Shown in pieces: positions 34,900 to 47,677 of a stretch of DNA of 64,000 bases. A program made the translations under genes and the position numbers. The notes beneath the pieces are model-generated. The model was not told where the DNA came from. It did no database searches and saw only the letters and a list, made by a program, of their open reading frames with translations. How positions within the stretch are numbered: position 1 is the stretch's first letter; every line of letters begins with the position of its first letter. Source of the stretch: Rhizophagus irregularis (Eukaryota; Glomeromycota; Glomeromycetes; Glomerales; Glomeraceae). The DNA lies in NCBI RefSeq assembly GCF_026210795.1, contig NC_089459.1, positions 1,054,001 through 1,118,000 of the forward strand. The letters run 5' to 3'.

Positions 34900-37800
34900 C
34901 TAATTAATGTATATCAGATATTTATTTACAATAATCATATGTAGTATAAAAACCAAGCATTAGTATTAAACCCTGCATGCAAAATATGTCTGGCATTAAT
35001 ACTCACATTGTAATATAAATAGCAGATTCCACATAAAATTAAAAAGATGATCTGCCTGTTTAAGTTGTACTGCTCGACTGCAAGTATTAGTGTGATGTAA
35101 TTATCCTAAATAAATTTAACCAATTATTGAAATAGCAAATATTAATAAACATTTTTTTTTTCTCTCAATATAACTGCTTATTTACAATTCATAAATGAAA
35201 GTAGATTTTTTTCTTTTAATATTTATTACACATATTGATATTTTTTAAAATATTTACTTATAATAAATACATTTTGGTTTAATTATTGGTTGTACTATAG
35301 AGTAAATGTATATAATTTAACTCAAAAAAGCAGTTCTAGTTAATATTTTTAATATTAAATATATCAATAAAAAAACAAAACCATGAAAATAGTAGTTCTT
35401 ACAAAATACAAAATATATATATTTTATTTTTCTAATTATGATAATTCATCTTACTATATATTTATACTATATTGCTCAATATATTACATCAAAAAATCTG
35501 AATACAATTATAGTTTAAAAATTTTAATTCTAGTAGAATTAGGCCAATTTTGACTATATATCTTATAAAATATCTATAAATATTATATAATTTTTAAATC
35601 AAGTATTTTTTATTGTACTTAAAATATCTTAAATAGTTTCTTTCTTCCATTTATTCCATGAAATGCTTAACCTATTTGATTTATATGTATTAATGTTAAT
35701 AAAATTACTTTATAAATTAAAATTTTTTTTTTGCTAGTTGCAGTACATTTACAAATTTATTGGGATAATGCTAGTAATTATATAATAAGTAAAAAATTAT
35801 GTAACTATTCTAATATTATTTACTATAAAATCTTATATGTATACTGTTAAGTAGTTATGTTAATTAATCAGGTAAGTAATGTTTGAAACATTTTAGCATG
35901 CTGCCCTATCATCATGATATTTATGCCTAATAGATCATAAGAAATCATAAGATTTACTAAAATTTTATTATAAATTATTAGATAACTCATGATCTATAAG
36001 ATGATTTTAGCAACATTTGATTCGTCTTGATTAGACAATTCTAAAAAGTTATTAACTATCATTTTATAATTACTAAATATTGAATAGTTAAATAAAATAT
36101 TTGGCAGTATAGTAAATATAAATCAAGAAATATTAAAATACCAATTTTTAATATTTATTAAATAGCTTATCAGCTTATAATTATAAAAAAATGAAACTAC
36201 TACCATTTAATTTGTCTTAATGAGACAATTCTAATAAGCTGTGTTATATCCTTTTATGATTATTAAGCAATTATAAATTTTTAAAATAAGTATGATAGTA
36301 ACTATAAATATATTGTGATTATATAAAATATATCTAATAATAAAATATTTTGAATATCTAATTGGTATAACAAATGTAACTATAATAAAAATAACTATAA
36401 AAGAAGTTAACTATATTGCTATAGCATAATATATTAATACTATAATAATTTTGAGTAGAAAAAATAGCATTTATGCTAAAATGGACTGTTACAAAAAATT
36501 CTATCTTCTAAACAAAACTTATTGTATATATAGAGTACAATTGAATATAACAAGTAATTTGGTAATTAATAATATTAGAATAGTATATATTGGTAGTTTT
36601 ATTTATGTATTTTACTTTTTTTTTACTTTAATAAATTACCAAATATATTGTAAAATTAAAAAATAAAATAAAACTAATTTAATAGGATTTTAAATATAAT
36701 TGACTTTTTTGCTAAATTAATTCAATTTGCTCTTTTTTTATTTTTCATTTTTTGCAATTATCTCAACATTTAATGATCTGATTTAGATAAACTTTTTTTA
36801 TTTATAAAGTTTAATATTAATTACAAATTAAAAAAAAAAGTTTATTTAATCAAATTATTAAATACTAAAAAATTGCAAAAACTAATTTTTACATTTTTTA
36901 AAAAAAATTAATTTATTTTAAATTACTAGTAAAAAGTTAAACATTTTAATATAGTAATTAGATGTAATACTTTTTATATAATATGATTATGAGTTTAATT
37001 TTAATAGTTATAATTTTAATATAAATTTTATTGTATATACTATCACTTATAATATTGAATTAAAGATTTAATCTAGATTAGCATAATTTATTCAGATTGG
37101 TTAATTACTTTACTGAATGGTATAAGTGCTGTTAGTAGCTATATTTGAAGGAATCTGAAAGATATGTAAGTTTAAGCTATATAAAAACATATAAACCTGT
37201 AACTGTAATCACTCTTAGATCAATATATCTAATGAGATCTAATATATATTATAGTTGTAAAAAATCATTTAAGATAAAGTAGATATTCTCTTAAAAATTG
37301 CATTACATTAAAAAATTGTATTTATAAATAGTAGTTTTTAAGATTTTGATAGTTATTGTTTTTACAAAAATATAGTTAGATTATTATTAATAAATAATGA
37401 CTAATAATATTTAGATTTAAAGTATTTAGATTTGATTTTTAACTTGCTTATAATATTAATTGATAATTTGCTAGAATATAAGTTAGACTTTAATTAATAA
37501 TTCTATATATTTTTTAGATCAGAATTCTGTTTACTATTAGACTACTACTAATAAATGTCATTGTAGAAAATTTTAACTTTTATATAAAACTTTACCTTGG
37601 TGATAAATGATAAATTATATTTAATAAGTAAAATTTATTTAAAATGGTTTATCTTAATATATAATACCCTATTTATATATAAAGTTATTATAAAACTATT
37701 ACATTATAATGTTTTTAAAATTTTATCTTGTAAATTAAAAAATATTAAATTATTAATATATTTTTTAATTGTTCACAATCTAATTTTATATTTCAATTTC

Positions 37801-38797
37801 TAGATTTGAAATTCATATTCAAATTATAAATCTATCTATATAATATATATAATAAAATACAAAAAAGTAAATTAATTAGTTCATGAATTTTATCTATTGT
37901 TTCTAAAGTTTAAATTGTTTAGTTAGATTTGATTCTATTATAATAAAATATAGGTGAATAAATCTTAAATAATATATTTTTTATTAGATATTTATTGTAA
38001 TATAATAAATACAATTTATACTATTTAATATTATAAATACTAATGCTTTATTTTTAAAAATTTAATAATGAAAAATAAAATAATACAAAAAAATAAAATA
38101 AAGTAAAAAGAAATTTTATAATAAAAAAAAATTATAAATGTTAAAAAAAATCAATTTATATAATGTATTATTTGTTATAATTTTTCTTCTTTTTTAATGT
38201 ATAGAAGGTGAAATCAAGTTGTTTAAAAATAAATTACTATTAATTAGTTTTACAATATTAAGTAAATATTTGATTATATATTATATTTAAAAAGCTATAA
38301 AAATTCTAAAATTAATTTACTATTTTATAGTTATACTTAAAATAAAAGATTTTTTAAATTTATTAGTTATTATTATATTGCCAAAAAGTTATGAAAAATA
38401 TCTAGAAATATATTTAATAATAAAAAAATATATATTTGAATTTAAAAATGGTTTGTAAATTCTTTTTTAGTATAAAGTATATTCAGGATTTTACCGATTA
38501 TTAAGATAAATCATCTTATAGTTTAAAGTAAAATTTATATATAAAACTCTTTAAAGATTCTACTATAAAAAAAATTACATTGTATAATTTTTTTTCTTTT
38601 TAGTTAATTAACCAATAGAATTTAAGAAAATTTTAAGGTAAAGTTTATATAAAATTAAAATTATTTCATTAGTAATTTATTTTAATAGTAAGTGGGGTTC
38701 TGTATACTCATATTTAAATCAGAAAAGTTGGCAAAAAAAAGTAAATACTTATAATAATAATCATTAAGAGTGAAAATGAGAAAAATTTGTAATCTAA
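34900..38797. other. AT-rich intergenic with decayed repeats
   Basis: No gene seen. Open frames at 36451-36666 and 37597-37803 are isoleucine/tyrosine/phenylalanine-rich AT artefacts. Two direct copies of a dispersed repeat lie at 36010-36060 and 36190-36260. Confidence 0.5.
36005..36260. repeat. Dispersed repeat, two direct copies (GTCTTAATGAGAC type)
   Basis: Both copies share CATTTGATTCGTCTTGATTAG or a close variant, then ACAATTCTAA. The same block occurs in both arms of the palindrome at 20.2-20.7 kb and twice at 62 kb. Confidence 0.6.
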
Positions 38798-38982
38798 TAA
38801 GGGGAGTTACACATATCACGTAATATTCATTTTATTATAAACCTTACCCCCCCCCCTTGTTAGATTTCATAACCAATCAAATTATAATATTTATAAATCA
38901 TATGATTTAAATAAGTGTAATGTAAAATTTTAACTACCCCTTCTCCTCTATAATAATTACGTAATATGTGTAAGTTTCCTAA
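38798..38982. mobile_element. PIF/Harbinger-like MITE, copy 2 (TAA target site)
   Basis: Starts GGGGAGTTACACATATCACG, has imperfect inverse ends and TAA on both sides. Its inside is the reverse complement of the 21.9-kb copy, including the AAATCATATGATTTA block and a C-run matching the G-run. About 179 bp. Confidence 0.82.
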
Positions 38983-39049
38983 GTTATTAAAGGTCTTTTT
39001 TTTTTTTTGTAAGGTAGTGCAATTCATGAGGTTTATTAGTTATATGAAA

Positions 39050-40130
39050 GTACAGAAGTGTCCGCTAAATATATAACTAATCCATTCGCTGAACCAGTTC
39101 CCCATCCTATAGATTGCTCCTGTGCCCTACCATCACCAATATAAAATTCACCTATATCCTCCCATAGTAGCTATCAGATTATATAGGATCATTATTATTA
39201 TATGGCTTCAGTATGTGCTTTCACTACCCTCTAAACAAAAAGAAAAATTATATTTGTATTTGTACATCTTAGTATTATTATATACCTTTCAAATCACCCT
39301 ATTTCCTTCTCTGATAAGTTGGTCTATATATTGTCTAGTTTTTCCAAGAGCAATTGACCATTGTTCACTATGTTTAAGAATTTTCCTTTCCTTTAAGTCA
39401 TAAGTATCACCTTCTATTTGTTGAGTTAGAGTTCGTTCATATGTAATATGTTGATGTGCTGGTATTTTCTTCCTTAAGTCTTGCTTCTTGATTCCTTTTA
39501 TTAAAGGTCATTTTTAAGTATTACTTATATAAATATTCATATAGTGAAACCTTTTTATATTTTTTAATTTTTTTTTTTTTTTAAATGTTGAATCATGTAT
39601 CATTTTATTAGAATATATTTGGACTACATAATAATCACAACTATTCTGTAAATGATACTTCCAGCTCCTGGCCAGTCTGATCAAACATTAACTATTATAT
39701 CACTAATAAATTAAGAACAAAATTAAATAGTAAATAAAAGTAAACCAAAATAATTAAACTAAAATACCATACTATAAACCAAAATTAAACTAAAAAGAGA
39801 AATAAAAGTAAAATAAAATAAAATTATAAATAAAAAGTAAAATTATTATCATTATTTTTTTTTTTTTTTAAAAAAAAGAATCTTACTCCAATAATTTTTT
39901 GCTTATGTATAATGTAACCTTATCAAACTTCTTCTTTATTGGGATCCAATCCTCACATATGTATTTCTTTATAAAGGTATCCATTGATTTCTTTACCAAA
40001 GGAATTGACTTTTGTACTCAATCTGCTTTTCTTGTTTTTATATCTTTTGCTTTATCTGAAGGTTGATTTAAGTTGTTCTTTATTTTATATTTCTTAATAA
40101 TGTTATCTAATATCAAAAAAAGCATAGATT
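39050..40130 (-). pseudogene. Decayed coding sequence, unrecognised
   Basis: On the minus strand a frame of about 70 codons (39500-39290) reads D-L-R-K-K-I-P-A-H-Q-H-I-T-Y-E-R, then W-S-I-A-L-G-K-T-R-Q-Y-I-D-Q-L-I. Further coding-like blocks lie downstream (I-A-T-M-G-G-Y) and upstream (I-P-L-V-K-K-S-M-D-T-F-I near 40000). Stops separate them. Composition is protein-like, unlike the surrounding AT sequence. It may be a transposon gene remnant. I do not recognise the family. Confidence 0.35.
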
Positions 40131-43100
40131 TATTGGAATATGTTATTATTGTATAAAAAATTAATGAACTGTTTATTGATAAAAAGTTTATTTGTTGCTT
40201 TTTTTATATTATATTGTTTTTAAATTACTTAAACTAGATTAATATATTTTTGTATATTATGTTATTATTTTGCTATTTTCATTATATTTTTCATTTAGTA
40301 ATCAATATACTTTCAGTCAGCATTTTCACTAAACTGCTTATAAGTCCAGAATTTTATTTAAATATACAAAAATAAGGTTAAAATAAAAGAAAAAAAGTTG
40401 TATTATATAAAAGAATATTTTTCATTTATTAATAAATTGCTTAAATAAAATTAAAAAAATTATATTAAAAATGTTTTGTAAATAATTTCATTCATTATTT
40501 TTTTTATTTTATTATAAAATTAAAATATAAACTTTTATTTTGAAATTTAATAAATAAAAATATTTAATAATTTTAAAAGATTATAATTTTACTAATTTAT
40601 ATATTAAAAGATTTATTTTATTGATTTTAATATAAAATTATGAAAATTACTAAATATTATTTAGACAATTATTGCCTTTATTGTCATTAGAATGGAACTT
40701 AAATAAAATTAAGAATATAAATGTAAATCTACCTAAAATGCCATTTTAATACTGTTAAAGGTAATGATCATTCAGGTAATGTTTAGCAATACCTTAAAAT
40801 TATAATTCTTATTTTGAAATAATTCAAATTAATATAGAATATTAGCTAATGTATTATATAAGAAATTTTATAAAATTTTTATATTTATATATAAAGTTTA
40901 TAGTTAATTCCTTTTATAGTTATTCAGAAATAGCAGTTACATTTTTTATAAGTATATTTATATTAATTTAAATTAAAGTAATATTAAAATATTAATTAAA
41001 AAATATTATAAAATTATTAGGTACAGAGTATTCAATATAAAGATAAGTATTGAATAAGTACTTGTTATTCCATAGGTATCAATGAATAACTGAAATATTC
41101 ACCAATGCCTTAGGGGTTCCCAAAGGGAGGGGAGTATCGGTGTATATGGAGTATTCATTAGTTGTCTCATTGTGTATGGCATATACACCGATGGATTTTA
41201 TACTTTTTTATACTTTTTTTATACCAGTAGAATAATTTACAAAAAAATCCATCGGTGTATACATAATACCGATGGGATAATTGGCTGTTATTATGCTAAG
41301 TAGTGGTACATTATAACAATTATTCAATATACACCATAATATTAAATAACAAGTTTAATAATAGTTCTATTTCTGGTAATCTTATATAATTATGATAAAA
41401 TAATCAAATTTGCTTACATGTTATATAATACATTTATTTTTTAAAATATTATACTATATAAAATAAATAATTAAATTTGTTTAGTCAAAAATTCATATTC
41501 TTTTTTTAAATCCTATTCAAACAATAGGTTTTTCTAATAACTAGCATCATAAGTACATTAATTTATAAAAAAAATGGGGTTTCATAATCTAAAAAAATTT
41601 CCTTTTATAAATTTATATGTAATGAACTATGATAATTTCCAGTGTAATATTTTAATATTAATTAAAAATTTTTGAAATGGAATTCTAAATATAATAAAAA
41701 AAATACAATTTGAAAATAGTTTATTCAACGTAAAATATTTAAATTTAAAATTAGTATTTTAAACTTAATGTTATCAAGAAACTGCTACTTTTAGGAAAGA
41801 AAAGAGAAAATACTACTTAGAAAAATAAATACAGTAACTAAAATTGTTATTCAATATTTAATATCGGAAAAAAGAAATAAAAATTATATGTTGAAATAAA
41901 GCAGATCCCGCCAACTTAGCTGCATTTTAGTACATAATCATCACATATCTAACCGAGAGTTTATTTATATATAAAACAGGTAGACAAGCTGAGAATCACT
42001 TTGAATTAGAGGCTGCAGAACATATAAAACTCAAGTCCGGGCTGAATCTCTTATCTCTTTGAATCATTTTAAGAAAAGAGCATGTTACATCCAATACTTA
42101 TAGTTCTTTGAATGAGATTACCATAAAAATACTGTTATTTAAAAGATGAAAGTTTTAAAAAATGGATTATAATATTTTTTTTTTATTTTTTTTTCATAAA
42201 AGAATAATTGAAGGTATAAGAATAATCGGAGCCGTATACATGTGGCCGAAACTCCTGAGGACTACAATATCTAATGTAATAATATACTAAAATTTGGCCG
42301 AAATTCTGGAGAAACTATTTTATAGCTTTGGCAAATCCAGAGTTTGCTTAAATTAAATTTGAAAAATTGGCCGAAACTCACATGAAAAGGTTTCGGTCAC
42401 AAGTATAATTGAAGGTGATTTACTGTATCTAACTGACCGGTTATTTTATTTAGTGCTCCTAGATTTTACACTTAGATTTTACACATAGAATGATTAATTT
42501 CAAGACATTTAATCTTCTGCCTTAACGTCAATTCATCATCAAGTACGAAACATATCATCTCAATTGGATAATCAACAAAATGCGAATAATTTTCAAACTT
42601 CAAATATATGAAAAAGAAATTCATAGAAACTTTTTAGAAAATTTCTTTAAATAATTTAAAATAATTTTAAATAATCAAATATCAAAAAAAATCAACCAAT
42701 CAAATCATTTAAATCGGTTGTGTAGCAAGAAAAAAAAAATATTTATTATTTGTACGAAATCTTATCTTTTAACTTTAACCAAATTTGTTTATATTTCCCC
42801 TTAATTATTTTAATTAACTTTTTTTTTTTTAAAAGAAACTCGCGCGATAAAATTATTCACGCAGGGGATAAGTTTGTGAGACTGAAAGAAATTTAATTTA
42901 CAAAACATTTAATAACCATGATCTCTTTTTAAAAAAAACATTGTCGGAGTAACTCCATAACTCCGCAATATCATATAGGTTAAATTCCCATTGGTTTAAA
43001 ATATTGAATATTTGATATAAAAAGATATATTTAAAATTTTAAAATTCCATTTTTATGATTTCACACATGTATTTATTTGTGATGATACCTCAATGACGGC

Positions 43101-45318
43101 TTAATTAGTGAAGTCGGCATATTTCATTCTGGTTTTTTTTTTCTTTAACTATAGTTCAAACTTTTACCATTAATTGATTGTATTTTGTTTTTTTTTTTTT
43201 TAGTTAAAAAACTTAAGATCCGATATCGTGTATTTTTTTTTTCAAAAATCTAAGTTTTACAAACATACATAATGAAATTTTATCGAATTTTTTTTCATCT
43301 CGATAAAATAAATAAATAAACATAAGATGAAAAGGACCCTTAGGACCCTTGGTAACTGACAGGATGTACAGAAATTATTTAATTTAAATTACAAATAAAT
43401 AAATATTAAATAAGCTGTGCACAAAATTTCCGGTTTTTTCCGAAAAAAAAATATATATATATGTACTTTATTTTTATAAGTATTTTTATTTATTATATAT
43501 GTATATATATTATATATAAAATATGTATAATTATGTATGGTAAAAAAAAAAAAAGAAAAAAAAGTCAATACCTAAAAGGAGCATTTATTGATGAAATTCT
43601 TGATTTTAATTTCCTATATAGATCGGGAAATTTTTATCTACATGTGTATTAACACATGAAACATGAATAAGATGCGGTTCTAAAAACATTTTTTTGCGAT
43701 CTAGAATTATTAAGTCTAGGATACAAATAATTAAATAATTTCATTTTTCGGGAGTTACACAGTGTTTTAGCCTCGCGTCTATAGTTAAGGCGTGTTACGT
43801 AATCAATTCGTGTAACAAACGTCTCCGTTATTTAGAACGCGCTAATTTGTCCAATTTCGCGTTTTGTGTATAATGGGTAGATTTCTTAGCTTATAAAGTT
43901 AATACGAAATTTATTTTTCTATGACATCCAATCAACGCATGAGAAATGAGGTTCAAAATTCCCACGCGATACGTCATAAATAAAAATTAAATATAGTTAA
44001 ACTGAAAAAAAAAAATATGTACTTCATCATTTAAACAATAAACAAACCAGTCTAATACCTGAATTTGTAATACGATCTTTAAAAAGTTAAAGAAAAAATT
44101 GGTGTTCAATAAATTGCATGCATCAATTAAAAGGAAGAAGGAAGAAAGGATTTAAAGACATTACAGTTTAAACTTAAATCAATATCAATTGTTTTCATAT
44201 GATAATATAAATAATTATAAAAAAAATCTATAAATTTAAGATGAATTCCTTTAAAAAAAAAAATAAAAAAAAAGATTTTTAAAAGATGTGATACAAACTT
44301 TAAAACGCGCTAATATTTCAATATTTCGCATAAATTCTAAAGATAATTTATTCTTATTAGGAAGTAAACATATAAACAATATGATATGTTTTTTAATAAA
44401 CCTGATTTTTATTATATCACATTCATTGTTCTAACTTTAACTTTAAAAAAAAAATTTTTTTTATTTATGTTAATTCAAAATTAATTCATCAGTTTTAAAT
44501 GAATGAGAAAAGTCAATCCTAAATAAGTAAATAAGTAAAAAATATCGGAACTTTATCTTTTTTCTTATTCATTGTCTGGTAAATAAATTATCGTATGATT
44601 TTTTACATTTCAAGTAGGACAAACAATTACTATATATGTTATATATAATTAATTACTAATTACTTTTACCGCCACAGAAATTCCTCTAGGTATGACAATG
44701 CCACCCGGTCACGATGGTATCAAGGGTCTCGACCGGTGAAAACAAAAGAAAATTTATTTTATCTTGTTAACATTCTTCCCCAATGAGAATTAAGGCTTAC
44801 TTTTGAAAATCACACGATATTAAAAGATAATATTTATTGTTTATTTTTTTCGATACCTTTATTAAGAAAGAACGAAATAGATCTCATAAAAAATTTTAAT
44901 ATAAATGAGCTTAAGTTTTGTAAATTACATAATTTTTGTTAAAAAAAAAACCACTACTAAGAAACCTAAGATTAATAATTAAGCTTAAAAAAAAAAATAT
45001 GTATAATGTACATAATGTACATATATATGTATAAAATAAAATTAAGTGAATTCAATTCACTTCAAATTATCGATCCCCTCTTATGTTTCAAACAATTATG
45101 TTTAACATAAATGTCACGAACTATGTGACATACTATCTTATAAGTCATATCATCATATTTCTAAAAAAAAAAAAAATAGTTCATAAATAATTATTCGTAA
45201 CTCGTTTCCCTTTTTTCATAATTCCCTTTTATATTAATTTGTTCTATATGTATATAATAAATAAATAAATAAATAATTTATTCCTTTCACTTTTTTTTTA
45301 AAAAAAAACGAATCGAAT
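40131..45318. other. AT-rich intergenic with hairpins
   Basis: No supported gene. Noted structures: inverted ATCCATCGGTGTATA / TATACACCGATGGAT at 41180-41270, and inverted GTGGCCGAAAC / GTTTCGGTCAC at 42241-42392. A GC-richer patch at 44665-44745 carries an inverted ACCGGTC / GACCGGT pair that did not fit a tRNA. Several homopolymer runs. Confidence 0.45.
42241..42395. repeat. Small element with GTGGCCGAAAC inverted ends
   Basis: ATGTGGCCGAAACTCC on the left and GGTTTCGGTCACAAG on the right are inverted. Two more GGCCGAAA(A/C)T copies lie between, at 42295 and 42372. Probably a decayed MITE of about 155 bp. Confidence 0.5.
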
Positions 45319-47677
45319 TTAAAAAATATATGCGACTTGGTTGTGGTAATCTTCGATATATGGAGATTGATATGCACCATATAAATTGCAATTGTTAAAA
45401 TTATAAGAATTCGTATCAACCAGGGGTATGGCGTAATTTGAATGGAATTCAGGACTTGAAATAGGAGTTTCAGAATCGGAAATTGTTGGACTTTTTCCAC
45501 TATTCGATACCGGTGATGTTAATGTGGCAAAAGCAGAGTTATCGGTGTTAATCATTTGCTGTGAAGAACGTAGGATCACTCCTTGCATCCCTTGCATAAC
45601 TTCTGGTGAGTTAGATGATACATTTTTAATTCTTTGTGAAGGAGTCGATGGAGTTGTATGAGGTGGTGTCAATATAAGCATTGTTCCATTATTATCATCA
45701 TTTGAATTATTTACTGAGTTAATCGTAGTAATTCCTGACTCATCATTTTTAATTCTCGACTGTTTATTTTTTATTTGTAGCCAGCGAGTACGGCATTGTC
45801 TCTATAAAAATAGAAATATATATATATATATATTTTTTTTAAAAAAAAAAATCGATTTTATTTTTAAAATTAATTAATTAAAAAATAATTAATTACCTGA
45901 GTTCTTCCATCAATCATTTCTGCGATACGAATCCAACAACGTCCAAACATTCTAACACCTTCTTTCAAAATTTCATCTTCACTAGGTGACCATTTTCCTT
46001 TTCTTATACGAGGATCCAAAGCCTCAGTCCAACGGGCTTGACATTGAGCACCGGTTCTTTGAGGAATCCTTTTTGAAACTTTATTCCATGGAATCGGTTG
46101 TGGATTTCCTTGAGAATCAACTGAATTGATATAATGACTAACAGCTTCTTTAAGAGCGTTATCTTCCTGAGAAGTCCATCGACCTTTAAGAATAGAGGGA
46201 TTTAATGCACCAACCCATCTAGCAGAACATTGCATAGGAGTTCTATTTGGTACATGAGTTGCGATCAAAGACCACTTATGAGGGCCATACATACGTACAG
46301 CAGACCGCAGCAACTCATCTTCTTGTTCTGTCCATTTGGTATAAACTGGTGGTTTTTGATTTACCAAATTGGAAACGGCTGATTGGGTTGATGAAGAGGA
46401 AATGTTTTGGGGTTGTTGATGTAAATCGGATGATGATACGAAATCCTAAATTAGGAAAAATATTATTTTTAGTGATTTATAATGGATATGCAAGATTACG
46501 TAGTTATATACACGTAATCAGTATATTAAGAAAAAAATAAAATAAAATAACTAAATAAATACATGTTCAATCGCGTAATTAATATTATTAGAAAGATCGT
46601 CATAAGGCATGTGTTGAATAGAATATTTTTGTTCCGGTTCCTTTGGAACAGATAACTGAGCGAGTGCCATAGCCTGGTTCTGAGCTAATTGACGATGATA
46701 TGATGCATTTCTCTCATCGTTATGGGGCTGAAAAGTTGGCGTGAGAAAAAAAAAAAATGTTAGGACATATACATATAAATATTTATTTATTTTAAACTTG
46801 AATTAATACAGGTAAACATATAAAGCAAAAATGTAGCAAAAATGTAACAAAAATGAATGAAAAAGTAAAAAAAAAGGACCACCAAGAAGGAGGTATTTTA
46901 TTTTTGTCATACATGAATGTAAGCAAAGTTTTGAAGTGTAAAACGTGGATACCTGCAAATTGTTTTGACTGACATCATGAGTAGTTGCTTGGTTAAGCTA
47001 TTATAAGAAAAATTAGTTAAAAATATTATTTCTAAAAAAAAAAAATTATTTATTTTTTCTTAAAAAAATACCATAGTGTAAGTATTCGGTCCTACATTAT
47101 TCTGCTGATTTTGTTGGTTCACTTGCATGTTATAATGAGAGCCAATTAAAGGACCAGAATTGGATTGATATAACTAATTGATAAGAATGATAAGATGATG
47201 TTATCATGCATTCTTATATAATAAAAATCCTTAAGAGGTTTAGATTAGGAATTACAAAGAAAAAAAAAAGTTTCTTACCATATCGTTCGAAAATGTTGTT
47301 GTCTTTTAATATATATAAAAAAATAAAAGGAAAAAATAAAAAGAAATAAGAAATAAGTTTATAATTAATTAATTAATTAATTAATAAATACTAATTAATA
47401 ACTAATTGAATGATGTTTTTTAAATCAGAATATATCCTAATCAACTGATAGATAAAAAAGTTAAGTTCAAAATAATTCACCTGCATATTCGTATTGTGCT
47501 GTTATTTTTTTTTTTTAAAAAAAAGCAAAGAATTTTTAAAGAAAATAAAATTTTAATTAATAAATAAATAAATAAATAAATACAAAACTTTTTTTAAAAA
47601 AAATCACATACATTCATAGAACGATTTACAGCAGTAATATTATTATTACTATCAAAAAAGTAAGGAATATGGATCAT
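45319..47677 (-). CDS. Three-repeat Myb transcription factor
   Basis: Eight exons on the minus strand: 47677-47612, 47498-47481, 47302-47279, 47173-47072, 46997-46953, 46727-46563, 46445-45897 and 45801-45319. Total 1452 nt, 483 aa. Every exon length is a multiple of three and all seven introns are in phase 0. The DNA-binding region in exon 7 and the start of exon 8 has three Myb repeats. R1: T-K-W-T-E-Q-E-D to R-W-V-G-A-L-N-P. R2: K-G-R-W-T-S-Q-E-D, with a long insertion before I-P-W-N-K-V. R3: K-G-K-W-S-P-S-E-D to R-Q-C-R-T-R-W. The N-terminal part is glutamine/asparagine-rich, and the C-terminal part is serine/threonine/proline-rich with T-P-P-H-T-T-P, likely a regulatory region. It is nuclear, DNA-binding; target genes unknown. 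The start exon is the least certain. Confidence 0.85.

Noticed and set aside
44665-44745. GC-richer patch considered as a tRNA or other RNA gene
   Set aside because: The inverted ACCGGTC/GACCGGT pair does not fit a cloverleaf, and no A/B box pattern was seen.
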